In this document: piece after piece, positions 1-8,090 of the stretch | Position numbering within the stretch: position 1 is the stretch's first letter | Layout of the letters: each line of letters opens with the position of its first letter | Assembly: GCF_006874425.1 (NCBI RefSeq) | Contig: NZ_VIJZ01000004.1 | Coordinates: 1 to 64,000, forward strand | Source of the DNA: Paenibacillus ottowii | GTDB lineage: Bacteria > Bacillota > Bacilli > Paenibacillales > Paenibacillaceae | Direction: 5' to 3' | DNA length: 64,000 bases | The notes under the pieces: generated by a model | Told to the model about the DNA's origin: nothing | Seen by the model: only the letters and a program-made list of their open reading frames with translations | The model's database searches: none | Made by a program: the position numbers and the translations under genes

Positions 1-247
1 TCATAGTAGAGCGACCTCCTAGATGATGGGCTTTTTAGGGCATTGACCCGTGACGTAACCCCATCGTACCGAGGCGCTCGTTTTTGTGCAAAGACCATAT
101 TATTCGTTTTACAGGAATTCTAACGGGCAGGTTAACCTAACAAGCAGACTGCCAATTACGTTTGAAAATACCCAAACGTGCTGCCGGGTTGACATTCAGA
201 ACTGGTCTTGTAAATCTGGTGGAGTTAAAGGGAGTGCTAGTTGTGTC
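1..247. other. left margin, no gene recognised
   Basis: Both strands were read. A 76-codon open frame starts at 86 on the + strand, but it has no convincing ribosome site, overlaps the 3' end of the next gene and resembles no family I know. The minus strand is broken by stops. It may be the downstream part of something cut off by the window edge. Confidence 0.4.
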
Positions 248-1192
248 TCATCTATTATTTTGAACAAGCATTGTATTGAAGAGCCAGCGAAAATTCCATC
301 TGAAATACTGAGCTAGATGCCAATCTTCATAGCCATTTAATACACCTTCATTTAACCAGTAAGACTCTGGTTTTCCGCTCGTCGCAGCTTCAGACACATA
401 AGCGATCGTTTTTTCTAAAAAGCGAATGACATCTAGGATTTTATCTGGAGTGGACACATCTCCATGCCCGGGAATTACAGTATCTACCTTCAGATCTCTT
501 TGAATGCGTCTAAGGATGCGTATCCAAGCGTATGGATTACCGTGTGGCATGACCGGAATCGTCTTGTTGGTTATTAAATCACCAGCAATCAAGGTTCGTT
601 CTTCAGGCACGTAAATAACGGCATCGCTTAAAGAATGGCCGCCTCCGTAGGATAAAACTTCGACTGTGCGTTTTGCCCCTTTTATAACTAGTTTATCGTC
701 AAAAGTTATCGTGGGTATCACCCTACGAAGGGAAGGGATAGCATCATACAGGGCTCTCTGCACGGAAAGATCATAGCCGATTTCGGTTAACATGTGCGGA
801 TTTTTTTCTTGTGAACGTACTTGATGTAGGCTATTTATTAACTTCTGAATGTTTTGTTGCATTAGATCAATATTCACTTTACCCATTTCAGATAGCAAAT
901 CTCTTGTCCAAACGGTAGATATAAAATCACTTTCCATGAATTCCTGATTGCCGTTGACATGATCTCCATGAAAATGGGTATTGATCACATATTTAATTGG
1001 TTTATTCGTTAATTGTTCTGCGGTTTGACGTAACAAAGCACCAGAATGCGGTAGGTTGGTTGTGTCCACAACAACGGTCAAATCCCCAATGTCAATAATA
1101 GCCGCATTCCCCAGCGAACCACTACCAGGTACCGAAATAGCACCCCAGATACCTTCCGCTGCTTGTTGAATCGTGAAATATTTGTTGTTCAT
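248..1192 (-). CDS. MBL-fold metallo-hydrolase
   Basis: A 314-residue metallo-beta-lactamase-fold hydrolase. The zinc signature HFHGDH is at residues 73-78, and further ligand candidates follow in order: GGGHS (H186), AGDL (D205) and PGHGD (H243). No signal peptide is visible, so it is probably cytoplasmic. The start has an AUGGAGG site 8 bases upstream. The substrate cannot be read from the sequence; the family includes lactonases, glyoxalase II-like thioesterases and SoxH/QsdR-type hydrolases. It is divergent from a MerR regulator, and a copy of a shared sequence motif lies in front of each gene, so the regulator probably controls it. Confidence 0.85.
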   Translation of the reverse strand: MNNKYFTIQQAAEGIWGAISVPGSGSLGNAAIIDIGDLTVVVDTTNLPHSGALLRQTAEQLTNKPIKYVINTHFHGDHVNGNQEFMESDFISTVWTRDLLSEMGKVNIDLMQQNIQKLINSLHQVRSQEKNPHMLTEIGYDLSVQRALYDAIPSLRRVIPTITFDDKLVIKGAKRTVEVLSYGGGHSLSDAVIYVPEERTLIAGDLITNKTIPVMPHGNPYAWIRILRRIQRDLKVDTVIPGHGDVSTPDKILDVIRFLEKTIAYVSEAATSGKPESYWLNEGVLNGYEDWHLAQYFRWNFRWLFNTMLVQNNR

Positions 1193-1286
1193 TGTTTATG
1201 CCTCCATCAAAATAAGTTTGACACCATTTCCTTTTATCTTTAGTTTTTTATGTTTCATGTATATCAATTAACAACTTTAGCTTACA

Positions 1287-1376
1287 ATTTAGAGTCAACT
1301 AGAAATCAAGCACAAATTTTTGAAATGAAGTTAGAGGTGCAAATATCGACTTCGAGTTGACTTAAAGATGTATAAT
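1287..1376. promoter_or_regulatory. divergent MerR-type operator/promoter region
   Basis: Two copies of AGTTGACTYTAAA-like sequence face away from each other: AGTTGACTTAAAGA at 1355-1368 (+) and AGTTGACTCTAAAT on the minus strand at 1300-1287. On the + strand the motif is an imperfect dyad (CTTCGAG, TTGA, CTTAAAG, 1350-1367). It lies between a TATAAT at 1371-1376 and a TCGACT at 1346-1351, which gives a 19-base spacer. MerR-family proteins typically bind dyads inside over-long spacers. The assignment to the adjacent MerR protein is inference. Confidence 0.5.
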
Positions 1377-1420
1377 AGTTTTAAATTTTGGTTTAGAAAA
1401 AAGGAGTGACATAAAAAACA

Positions 1421-1828
1421 ATGCTTACTATAAGTCAAGTATCAGAAAGAACGGGGCTAACTCCTTATACCATTCGCTATTATGAAAAAATTGGAGTGCT
1501 ACAGGAACCGAATCGAAGAAATGGAAGGACACGCATTTATACCGAAAGTGAGGTTTCATATATACAATGTTTAATTAGATTAAAAAAATTGGGATTGTCG
1601 CTTGAGGAGATTACGGAATTTACTCGTGACGGATGTGTACTGGATAAAATTCAAAAAGGAGAAGAAGTCGCTAATTTTACTCCTGCCTTACATATACGGA
1701 TAGAAATTCTTGAAAAGCATCTGGTGGAACTGGAATCCAAGCGGCAGGAACTTGAGTGCATGATTTCCCTTGCTAACGAGAAGATAGCCCTGTACCAAAA
1801 ACTTACGAAAGACGATATAGTAATGTAG
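1421..1828 (+). CDS. MerR-family transcriptional regulator
   Basis: A 135-residue MerR-family regulator. The N-terminal winged helix-turn-helix (about residues 1-70) shows the usual order: ISQVSERTGLTPYTIRYYE, then a GRTRIY wing and the LGLSLEEI helix. A heptad-rich dimerisation helix follows at about 80-125. Cysteines are at 50, 72 and 112, but no clustered metal-binding motif is visible; the protein looks closer to the AdhR/YraB type than to metal sensors. The GGAG site lies 14 bases before the ATG, which is long. It is divergent from the MBL hydrolase and probably autoregulates through the dyad ahead of its start. Confidence 0.85.
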   Translation: MLTISQVSERTGLTPYTIRYYEKIGVLQEPNRRNGRTRIYTESEVSYIQCLIRLKKLGLSLEEITEFTRDGCVLDKIQKGEEVANFTPALHIRIEILEKHLVELESKRQELECMISLANEKIALYQKLTKDDIVM

Positions 1829-1832
1829 AAGA

Positions 1833-2088
1833 GCTGATTCGCCACCAGCATATACGATGGCAACAGAATTGATTGAACTAACTGGAAACATTAGTTCAAT
1901 GACAACAGGGACGGCCACAAGATTATATTTATCAAGTTTTGTGTCCGCCGCTGCTCCTTTATTATACTGGTCCATATTTAGCTGGTGTTAGATTTGGAAG
2001 AGAAGAATTATGGTTTTTTCGTGATGGTTGCAAAAAGGAAAAAGCTCCTTTATTGAAATTTCTCTCCATGACGACCCCCCTAGCATGA
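1833..2088 (+). pseudogene. degenerate coding remnant, identity unknown
   Basis: Two adjacent frames read like one broken protein. One runs 1833-1991 (hydrophobic, ending PLLYWSIF just before a stop) and continues after a frame change from 1981 to 2088 (GVRFGREELWFFRDG and on). There is no start codon with a ribosome site. It sits directly after the MerR gene and could be the remains of a membrane protein. I do not recognise the family. Confidence 0.3.
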
Positions 2089-2134
2089 TTACATCTTCAG
2101 ATGGGTCTATTATCTGGAAAAATGTAGCCTAGAC

Positions 2135-2185
2135 CATCCTCAATTGAGTAGTTTTCATTGAATTGAGGATGATCCTTTCGTTTTT
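2135..2185. terminator. rho-independent terminator
   Basis: Perfect 11-bp stem CATCCTCAATT (2135-2145) / AATTGAGGATG (2161-2171), then a T-rich stretch to 2185. The hairpin lies just past the stop of the minus-strand small gene and may work in both directions. Confidence 0.75.
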
Positions 2186-2507
2186 ATTTGTTTTCATGAT
2201 GTTTATAATTATAAGTACCATCATCTACTCCTTTAATAGGGGCTTGGTTATACTGAATAATTTTACCTTGCTCCTTTTTATAAAAATACCTTGCATTAAT
2301 TTCGTCCTTAAATATAACTTGTGTACTAACTAAGGGAGCTTTAGCTATTTGAGTTTCAACTGAATAAATTTCAGATGGTTTGTATCCTTGAGCTTTTACA
2401 AGATAGCTGAATACTTCGTTTTGGGTATAACTTTTAGTGTAACTACTAAGTATCCAAATGCTCGCAATTAGAGTTACTATAAAGATTGCTATTCCATATT
2501 TCTTCAT
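2184..2507 (-). CDS. small membrane-anchored protein, DUF3139-like
   Basis: A 107-residue protein with one N-terminal transmembrane or uncleaved signal segment (about residues 4-24), then a small extracytoplasmic domain. The order of short motifs (KAQGY..SEIYSV, VIFKDE, ARYFYKKEQGKIIQY) resembles the Gram-positive DUF3139 family, whose role is unknown. The start has an AAAGGAG site 5 bases upstream. It stands alone between a terminator and a divergent secreted protein gene. The family assignment is from memory of the pattern and is moderate. Confidence 0.6.
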   Translation of the reverse strand: MKKYGIAIFIVTLIASIWILSSYTKSYTQNEVFSYLVKAQGYKPSEIYSVETQIAKAPLVSTQVIFKDEINARYFYKKEQGKIIQYNQAPIKGVDDGTYNYKHHENK

Positions 2508-2635
2508 ACGATCTCCTTTTTTTAATTGAAAAAATAGAAATAATTCAGTTTTTCTTCTAATGCTTTTTAATTGTATTTACTCATACCTTTATTTCCCTTA
2601 TGATAATTGTAATACTAGCAGATAAGGGGATACAT

Positions 2636-3181
2636 ATGAAGAAAGCTATTTTATTAATGCTCATGTTTGTTGTTTTAATTCCATCACAAGTATTGGCAGC
2701 AACATCTACAAAAGCTATGTCAACTAGTGAAATCGAAAGAATATATTTTGAGAATTACAAAGATCGTGTAAAAGAAATTAAAGCTGCACAAAAAAAGCTT
2801 AATGCTGTTCTAGGGGCAGAAGTTCGTGAGCTAACTCAAAGATTAAACCAAGCCTCTGCAAGTTATAAAAATGAAGTGAAAAATAAGTCTAGTAAAGCAG
2901 TAATAGCTCAAGCCAAGGCTGATTGCGATAAATTAAAGAAACAGCTCAGCGTGGCGAAGGTGGAACTAAGTAAAAGTATTAAAAATTACAAACGAGAAAG
3001 TGACCAAATTTTAAAGGATATTGCAAAACAGAAAGCAGGTCTTATAAAATTTATTAAGAATCACACGGCAGGAAAAGATAAACTTACGGAATCTCAATTT
3101 AGCCAACAAGTTAATGGAGAAATTATGTCAATCGACAATTCATTTACTGAAGCTTTAAAAACAATTGCGGAAGCTGAATAA
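2636..3181 (+). CDS. secreted coiled-coil protein
   Basis: A 181-residue secreted protein. The ATG at 2636 is chosen because AAGGGG lies 6 bases upstream and the protein then opens with a classical signal peptide (MKKAILLMLMFVVLIP, AXA-like site at VLAA). The rest is Lys/Ala/Glu-rich and strongly helical with heptad character (about residues 35-150), so it probably forms an extended coiled coil. No cell-wall anchor or enzymatic motif is visible. A strong terminator follows, so it is monocistronic. Function unknown. A decayed Ala/Lys-rich tail at 17.7 kb may come from a similar type of protein. Confidence 0.7.
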   Translation: MKKAILLMLMFVVLIPSQVLAATSTKAMSTSEIERIYFENYKDRVKEIKAAQKKLNAVLGAEVRELTQRLNQASASYKNEVKNKSSKAVIAQAKADCDKLKKQLSVAKVELSKSIKNYKRESDQILKDIAKQKAGLIKFIKNHTAGKDKLTESQFSQQVNGEIMSIDNSFTEALKTIAEAE

Positions 3182-3190
3182 TAGGGTGTA

Positions 3191-3222
3191 AGGCAGCAGG
3201 ATTACCTGTTGCCTTTTTTATT
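3191..3222 (+). terminator. rho-independent terminator
   Basis: Stem AGGCAGCAGG / CCTGTTGCCT (3191-3200, 3205-3214, one wobble pair), four-base loop, then a T6 run. Confidence 0.8.
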
Positions 3223-3337
3223 TAGGCTCTTTTTTGTTTCTAATTCACTATATTTATAAATTTCATGGGAAGTTGTACCTATTTGTTGTATTATAAGCAA
3301 GTGTGGAAAAGAGTTGAATAGCTAAGGAGGAGCAGGG

Positions 3338-3988
3338 TTGTACATATTTATAGTTGTTGGTGTCATTGCTGTATTACTTGCTTTGGCGCTGTTACGTTTT
3401 CTTAAAAAGCCTAAAGTCCAAGAGCGATATAAAGTAACGCAGGATATTGATCCTTACAAAATCGGCATAAGTGAGATAGATCGTATGGAAGATGGCAAGG
3501 ATTTTGAAATTTATTTGTGCAAGCTGTTCAATTGCTTGGGTTATAGTGATGTGTATAAGACACAAGATAGTAGAGATTTTGGAGCAGATTTGGTATTTAC
3601 AGATCGTGAGGGATACCGTAATGTCCTTCAGGCCAAACGGTATGCAGTCACCAATCCTGTTGGGTTGGGTGCGGTTCAAGAAGTGTATAGCTGTATGCGA
3701 TTTTACAGAGCTAAGAAATCTATTGTGATTACTTCAAGTAAATACACAAGCTCGTGTGAACAGTTAGCCAGTTATAATGGAGTGAAGCTGCTGGATCGCA
3801 ATGATTTAATTCGAATGATCGAGCTATTCCAAGAACAACAGCACAGCAAAGTAAAAGATATCATCGAAGCAGAGCCTTACTTGAGTCTGGATTCATGGGA
3901 TGATTATAGGAATAACAGTAAAGTGATTAAAAGGATCGTAAGACTGAAAAATACGAGAAACAAACTGTGTTGTAACGAAGGAAAATAG
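3338..3988 (+). CDS. membrane-anchored Mrr-like restriction endonuclease
   Basis: A 216-residue protein: one N-terminal transmembrane helix (about residues 3-21), then a PD-(D/E)xK nuclease domain of the Mrr_cat type. The core is visible as E57 in the first helix, D84 in DFGADLVF and Q98-x-K100 in LQAKRY, the usual Mrr arrangement with Q in place of the acidic residue. The start is TTG, with AAGGAGG at 3324-3330 seven bases upstream. Such proteins cut modified or foreign DNA, or act in DNA turnover near the membrane. No methylase is adjacent. Confidence 0.8.
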   Translation: MYIFIVVGVIAVLLALALLRFLKKPKVQERYKVTQDIDPYKIGISEIDRMEDGKDFEIYLCKLFNCLGYSDVYKTQDSRDFGADLVFTDREGYRNVLQAKRYAVTNPVGLGAVQEVYSCMRFYRAKKSIVITSSKYTSSCEQLASYNGVKLLDRNDLIRMIELFQEQQHSKVKDIIEAEPYLSLDSWDDYRNNSKVIKRIVRLKNTRNKLCCNEGK

Positions 3989-4037
3989 GACCGGAACGGA
4001 TAGGGATACCCCCTTACCAGTCCGGTTTTCACTTTTT
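3988..4037 (+). terminator. probable terminator
   Basis: Short stem ACCGGA (3990-3995) / TCCGGT (4021-4026) with a long internal region, followed by T-rich sequence. Weaker than the others in the window. Confidence 0.45.
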
Positions 4038-4226
4038 TCATGCAAAAACTGTCTATGATCGAAGAAAAACTACTTTTGGAAGAGATCCATTTGTAGACAA
4101 ACAAATTGCAGAAGGCAGAAGTTACAAAAACGCTTTCCTTCATATAACAATTAGGAATTAAGTTTATTTTCCATAAATCGGAATAGTGTTACTATGTCAT
4201 AACGAACTCATGACTAGAGGTAAACT

Positions 4227-5390
4227 ATGACAACTATTAAAGTGACACCTGAGCAACTTATGACTGTCTCCAAGCAGTTTGAGTTAGCACAGCAAACGAC
4301 AACTCAAATGAACAGCAATTTAGTACAACAAATTTCATCTATGGGACAATTGTGGGAAGGACTGACTAAAGAGCACTTTTACTATTCCTTCCAGGCCTCT
4401 CAGAAGAATATGAATGACTTTGTTACCCTGATGGATTCTATTGCTAGGGAGTTACTTCACCATGCAGATAAATTCAGATTAGCGGACCTGATGGAAGCAG
4501 GTAATATTGATGCAAGTTGTTTACCGCCTCCGCCGAATTCATGTGCTGTTCCTTCTCCAGATACACGAAATGCATTCCAGAAATCGGTAGATAGCTTAAC
4601 TGAACTAGGTCAGGATTTTGTAGATGCTAATTCAGTACGGTATGAGAAAAAATTTGATTCGGTTTGGAGCTTTTTAGATTATATGTCGTATGGTATTCCA
4701 AAAGGAATGTATCAAGGGTACATGGAACGAGCAGCTAAACAAAACGATTCGTGGAATGACATGCTCAATTTCGGTACATTTGGAATAACGGGCATGATTC
4801 AGGGAGCATTTAATCCTACCAATGCGTGGTCAAAGGAACACTGGGCTAATATGATCGGTACAGCAGGACTGTTTGGAGGAGTCAGCTCAGTTATTAAGCC
4901 TAAAATTGGTTTGACACCATCTATTCAGTATGAGATTCCGAAGAATAATACGAGTTCCAATTTACGGAATTCAATAGAATCTGAACCTAAAACAGAAGTA
5001 CAAACAGGTGGGAGAAACGATCTTTCAATTGATGAATATTTTCGTAGAGAAGCTGAAGCAGATGAGATGTATGATCAAATCAGAGCTTCAGATAGTGATG
5101 TAAGAGCAATAGCTGAAAATTCTGGAATGAAGGAAAGTAGGATTCAAAGAATCAAAGAACACGTTTTCATAAAAGAACACATAAAATCAAGTGGTTATGG
5201 CAGATTTCATTCTGATTACGAAATAGCTCAAGCATGGGATAGATTACAAAAAGGGATACAAACAGAAAAAGATATGGATTTGCTTAACCATGAATTGTTT
5301 GAATCTAGATTTGAGGGTATATTTAAAACAGACTATGAGACTGCTCATAACGCTGCGGTAAGGTCGGGTCGTCCATGGGAAATAGAATAG
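4227..5390 (+). CDS. WXG100-type polymorphic toxin (ESX/T7SS effector)
   Basis: A 387-residue protein. Residues 1-95 form a helical WXG100-like hairpin with the turn W43-E44-G45. A linker/pre-toxin region follows (about 105-250; PKGMYQGYMERA and a Gly-rich hydrophobic stretch at GTAGLFGG). The C-terminal module (about 265-387) is hydrophilic and contains HELFESRFEGIF and DYETAHNAAVRSG; this HE...E plus AH...A pattern recurs at the ends of Bacillus and Paenibacillus toxins, but I cannot assign an activity. WXG100/LXG effectors leave by the type VII secretion system; none of its components are in this window. The next gene, 13 bases downstream, has the place and size of an immunity gene. Confidence 0.65.
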   Translation: MTTIKVTPEQLMTVSKQFELAQQTTTQMNSNLVQQISSMGQLWEGLTKEHFYYSFQASQKNMNDFVTLMDSIARELLHHADKFRLADLMEAGNIDASCLPPPPNSCAVPSPDTRNAFQKSVDSLTELGQDFVDANSVRYEKKFDSVWSFLDYMSYGIPKGMYQGYMERAAKQNDSWNDMLNFGTFGITGMIQGAFNPTNAWSKEHWANMIGTAGLFGGVSSVIKPKIGLTPSIQYEIPKNNTSSNLRNSIESEPKTEVQTGGRNDLSIDEYFRREAEADEMYDQIRASDSDVRAIAENSGMKESRIQRIKEHVFIKEHIKSSGYGRFHSDYEIAQAWDRLQKGIQTEKDMDLLNHELFESRFEGIFKTDYETAHNAAVRSGRPWEIE

Positions 5391-5403
5391 AGGAGATTTT
5401 ATA

Positions 5404-5655
5404 ATGGGAGCATTTGTTTTACTTTTTAAAGAACATGAAGATGATACAGTAGTTATTTATAAATATGGTCCAAACGAACACACTATGGGGAAAATTCAAT
5501 TAAACAAGGATACTAAGCTGTTCTCTGAAATTGAACCTTTACCAGATTCGAATCATTCAAACAAATTTTATTTTGATAGGGCTGCACAGCGGATGGTACG
5601 TTGCTTCGTTAAAGAAGGTGGTATATTTCCTGACAAGATGACATTTGAATCATAA
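5404..5655 (+). CDS. probable immunity protein
   Basis: An 83-residue acidic, soluble protein with no signal peptide, starting 13 bases after the toxin-like gene behind an AGAGGAG site. Beta-rich repeats (TVVIYKYGPNE, MGKIQLNKDT) and a C-terminal FYFDRAAQRMVRCFV segment are seen. Position, size and composition fit a cognate immunity protein. That role is inferred from context only; I recognise no named immunity family. Confidence 0.5.
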   Translation: MGAFVLLFKEHEDDTVVIYKYGPNEHTMGKIQLNKDTKLFSEIEPLPDSNHSNKFYFDRAAQRMVRCFVKEGGIFPDKMTFES

Positions 5656-5795
5656 AGTAGCTTCAGGAATACGAACCGAGCATGCTCCATTGATAATAAA
5701 ATGAGAGTAAGCTTTTTTCATTGCAATCTATCTGATTAAAGAGGAAAATTTTTATCCACCCTAGAATTAAGAGACGATTTTAGAAGGAGCATACC

Positions 5796-6343
5796 ATGTT
5801 AACGCCAAAACAAGAAGAGAGCCTAAGCAAATTTATGAGTAAGATTCTTAGGCATACACCAGAACAGTTTGGTCTTGAGCTGGATCATGAGGGTTATTGT
5901 GACATTCAAGACCTGCTTCGGGGAATAAGATCAGAGGATAGATGGTCAAATGTCAGGGAGTCGGATATCAAGCAAGTAGTAGGCCATTGTCCCAAACAAA
6001 GATATGAGATTGTTAATGGGTACATAAGAGCTAATTATGGGCACAGTGCGGGCAGATTAAATTATGAGGAAGCCACTCCACCAACGATTCTCTATCACGG
6101 TACAAACACAAAGGTAATTCATAACATTTTCACTGAAGGAATTAAGCCAATGGGCAGAAAGTATTACATCTGTCTGAATCCGTTGAGTTTGCCATTTTAG
6201 CAGGCAAAAGACTTGGAGAACTAGTGATCCTCGAAGTAGACACAGCAAAGGCATTAGCTAATCAAGTGAGGTTTTATAAAGCTAACGATGGTGTTTGGCT
6301 TGCTGATCTTGTACCCCCACAGTACTTAAAGAAATTTGAATAG
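5796..6343 (+). pseudogene. kptA: RNA 2'-phosphotransferase KptA/Tpt1, frameshifted
   Basis: The first frame (5796 to about 6160) encodes the KptA/Tpt1 N-terminal half: LSKFMSKILRHTPEQFGL, a winged-helix-like segment and ILYHGTN. It then shifts at an A-run near 6157-6160, and the first frame stops at 6200. The continuation is in another frame (6161-6343) with the expected C-terminal motifs: LHLSESVEFA, FYKANDGVWLADLVPPQYL. Restoring one A rebuilds a 182-residue protein, the usual family length. KptA moves the 2'-phosphate of RNA to NAD; its role in bacteria is unclear, and related enzymes ADP-ribosylate nucleic acids. The shift may be real decay or a homopolymer error. Confidence 0.85.
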
Positions 6344-6376
6344 AGCGTAACCCTAGACCATTAACGATGATGACAG

Positions 6377-6410
6377 AGACTAGATGGAAAAAATCCGTCT
6401 GGTCTTTTTA
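6377..6410 (+). terminator. rho-independent terminator after kptA
   Basis: AGACTAGATGGA (6377-6388) pairs with TCCGTCTGGTCT (6394-6405) with two G-T pairs, followed by a T run. Confidence 0.75.
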
Positions 6411-6538
6411 ATATCGCTTATTTTGCTGTACATATATCTCCCTCTAATATTTTGAATGTATCCACGGGTGTCCACACTTACCCGCAAATGCCGCATAAAA
6501 TATCCCGGATGAACAAAGAGGAGGTGCATGAAATCACC

Positions 6539-6841
6539 ATGATACACATGGAACCTATTCAAGTGGGTGAGCATACATTTATCGGAGTTGAGGTCAAACT
6601 GCCAAAAACAACGCTGTTGACGATCTCTAACTCCCGTGGTTACATCATGTGTGGTGCGCTGGATGTCGGATTGCTTAATGAACGGCTGGCCGATCGGAAA
6701 ATTCTGGCTGCACGAGCTGTGGGGGTAAAGACGCTGAAGGAACTGTTAGAGGCACCGATGGAGTCGGTGACGACGGAAGCCGAGGAACTTGGAATTAAGC
6801 CGGGGATGCCAGGTTATGAGGCACTATTGAAACTGGTGTAA
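6539..6841 (+). CDS. yunC: DUF1805 protein YunC
   Basis: A 100-residue DUF1805 protein. The open frame extends upstream to 6452, but family length and the typical opening (IHMEPIQVGEHTFIGVEVKLPKTTLL) favour the ATG at 6539. GAGGAGG at about 6518 is rather far from it (14 bases). The diagnostic core is RGYIMCGALDVGLLNERL followed by RAVGVKTLKELLEAP. The function is not established; in Bacillus subtilis yunC lies next to yunD, and a yunD-like gene occurs in this window at 32 kb but is not adjacent. Confidence 0.8.
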   Translation: MIHMEPIQVGEHTFIGVEVKLPKTTLLTISNSRGYIMCGALDVGLLNERLADRKILAARAVGVKTLKELLEAPMESVTTEAEELGIKPGMPGYEALLKLV

Positions 6842-6880
6842 GAAGCTTAGAAATAGTTATTGAATAAAGCAAAAAATTAA

Positions 6881-6909
6881 AAAACCGGGCGCTACGGCTC
6901 CGGTTTTTT
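6881..6909. terminator. bidirectional terminator between convergent genes
   Basis: AAAACCGG (6881-6888) / CCGGTTTT (6900-6907) with an A-run before and T-run after, placed between yunC (+) and mtnA (-). Confidence 0.75.
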
Positions 6910-6980
6910 CTATGAGAAGTTTCATTTTATCGGGTAGAACCATTTGAATTTTATACGAAGTGTATGACCTGTAAGAACGA

Positions 6981-8090
6981 TTAATCTGCAAACAAAGCGG
7001 TGAGATTCTCGTTAAAAGGGGCTTGCACAATTCCTTTTTCGGTAATGATGGCGGTAACGTACTCATGAGGTGTAACGTCGAAAGCTGGGTTGTAGACTTT
7101 AATGCCTTGCGGGGCAGTTCTTTTGCCAAAGCTCTCGGTCACTTCCTCCGCAGGGCGCTCCTCAATCGGAATATCTGCACCTGTGGCAGTCTTCAAATCA
7201 ATGGTAGATAACGGCGAAGCAACATAAAAAGGGATACCATGCGCCTTCGCCAGTACAGCCAGGCTGTAGGTGCCGATTTTGTTGGCTACATCCCCATTAG
7301 CAGCGACTCGATCCGTGCCGACGATGACAGCTTGCACCCATCCTTTGGCCATGACCATGCCTGCCATATTGTCACAGAGCAGGGTGATATCTATACCTGC
7401 CTGCTGAAGCTCAAAGGCGGTCAGACGTGCACCCTGCAATACAGGGCGAGTTTCGTCAGCAAATACTTTCAGATGGATGCCGTTCTCCTGTGCAAGGTAC
7501 ATTGGTGCGAGTGCTGTCCCGTATTTAGCTGTTGCCAAGCCGCCTGCATTGCAATGAGTAAGCACGCCCATCCCGTCCTCGAACAGAGGTAAAGCATGGA
7601 TGCCGATTTGGCGACAGACTTCTTCATCCTCTGCCTGAATGGCCATAGCTTCACACTCCAGCCCTGCATTCCAGTCTTCGATCTGGCCTCCCTCAGCCTC
7701 TGTGATGAGTTCGCCGGCTCGCTTCTTCATGCGGTCCAGAGCCCAGAACAGATTCACAGCCGTCGGCCGTGAGGTGGCTAAATGCCCGCATACCGCGTGT
7801 ACATGCTCCAGCCATCCAGCAGCGTCGGTGCCGCGATAGGAGGTAGTCCCCAGCACAACACCATAGGCTGCGGCCATCCCAATAGCGGGGGCACCTCGTA
7901 CCTTCATGGCATGGATGCCATCCCACACTTCCTCAGTTGTGAACAAATCCAGCATGACTATCGTTTCAGGCAGTAGACGCTGATCCAGCATGGACAAGTG
8001 GTTACCCTTCCACACCAGCGATGACAGAGCCTGTCTGGATACAGCTGATTTTCGGGAGGATGCAGGGAGAGATTCCTTATTTTCACTCAT
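6981..8090 (-). CDS. mtnA: methylthioribose-1-phosphate isomerase MtnA
   Basis: A 369-residue methionine salvage enzyme converting 5-methylthioribose-1-phosphate to 5-methylthioribulose-1-phosphate. It belongs to the eIF2B-alpha/beta/delta-like fold. Visible motifs are RGAPAIG (65-71), [10 protein letters not shown] with the catalytic Cys180, and [10 protein letters not shown] with the catalytic Asp260; these stand 80 residues apart, as in the characterised B. subtilis enzyme (Cys160/Asp240). The start codon ATG overlaps the mtnK stop by four bases (ATGA), so the two genes are translationally coupled. The later salvage genes (mtnW, X, B, D) are not in the window. Confidence 0.95.
   Translation of the reverse strand: MSENKESLPASSRKSAVSRQALSSLVWKGNHLSMLDQRLLPETIVMLDLFTTEEVWDGIHAMKVRGAPAIGMAAAYGVVLGTTSYRGTDAAGWLEHVHAVCGHLATSRPTAVNLFWALDRMKKRAGELITEAEGGQIEDWNAGLECEAMAIQAEDEEVCRQIGIHALPLFEDGMGVLTHCNAGGLATAKYGTALAPMYLAQENGIHLKVFADETRPVLQGARLTAFELQQAGIDITLLCDNMAGMVMAKGWVQAVIVGTDRVAANGDVANKIGTYSLAVLAKAHGIPFYVASPLSTIDLKTATGADIPIEERPAEEVTESFGKRTAPQGIKVYNPAFDVTPHEYVTAIITEKGIVQAPFNENLTALFAD

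Noticed and set aside
86-316. 76-codon + strand ORF at the window start
   Set aside because: No ribosome site, overlaps the 3' end of the MBL hydrolase and has no recognisable motif.
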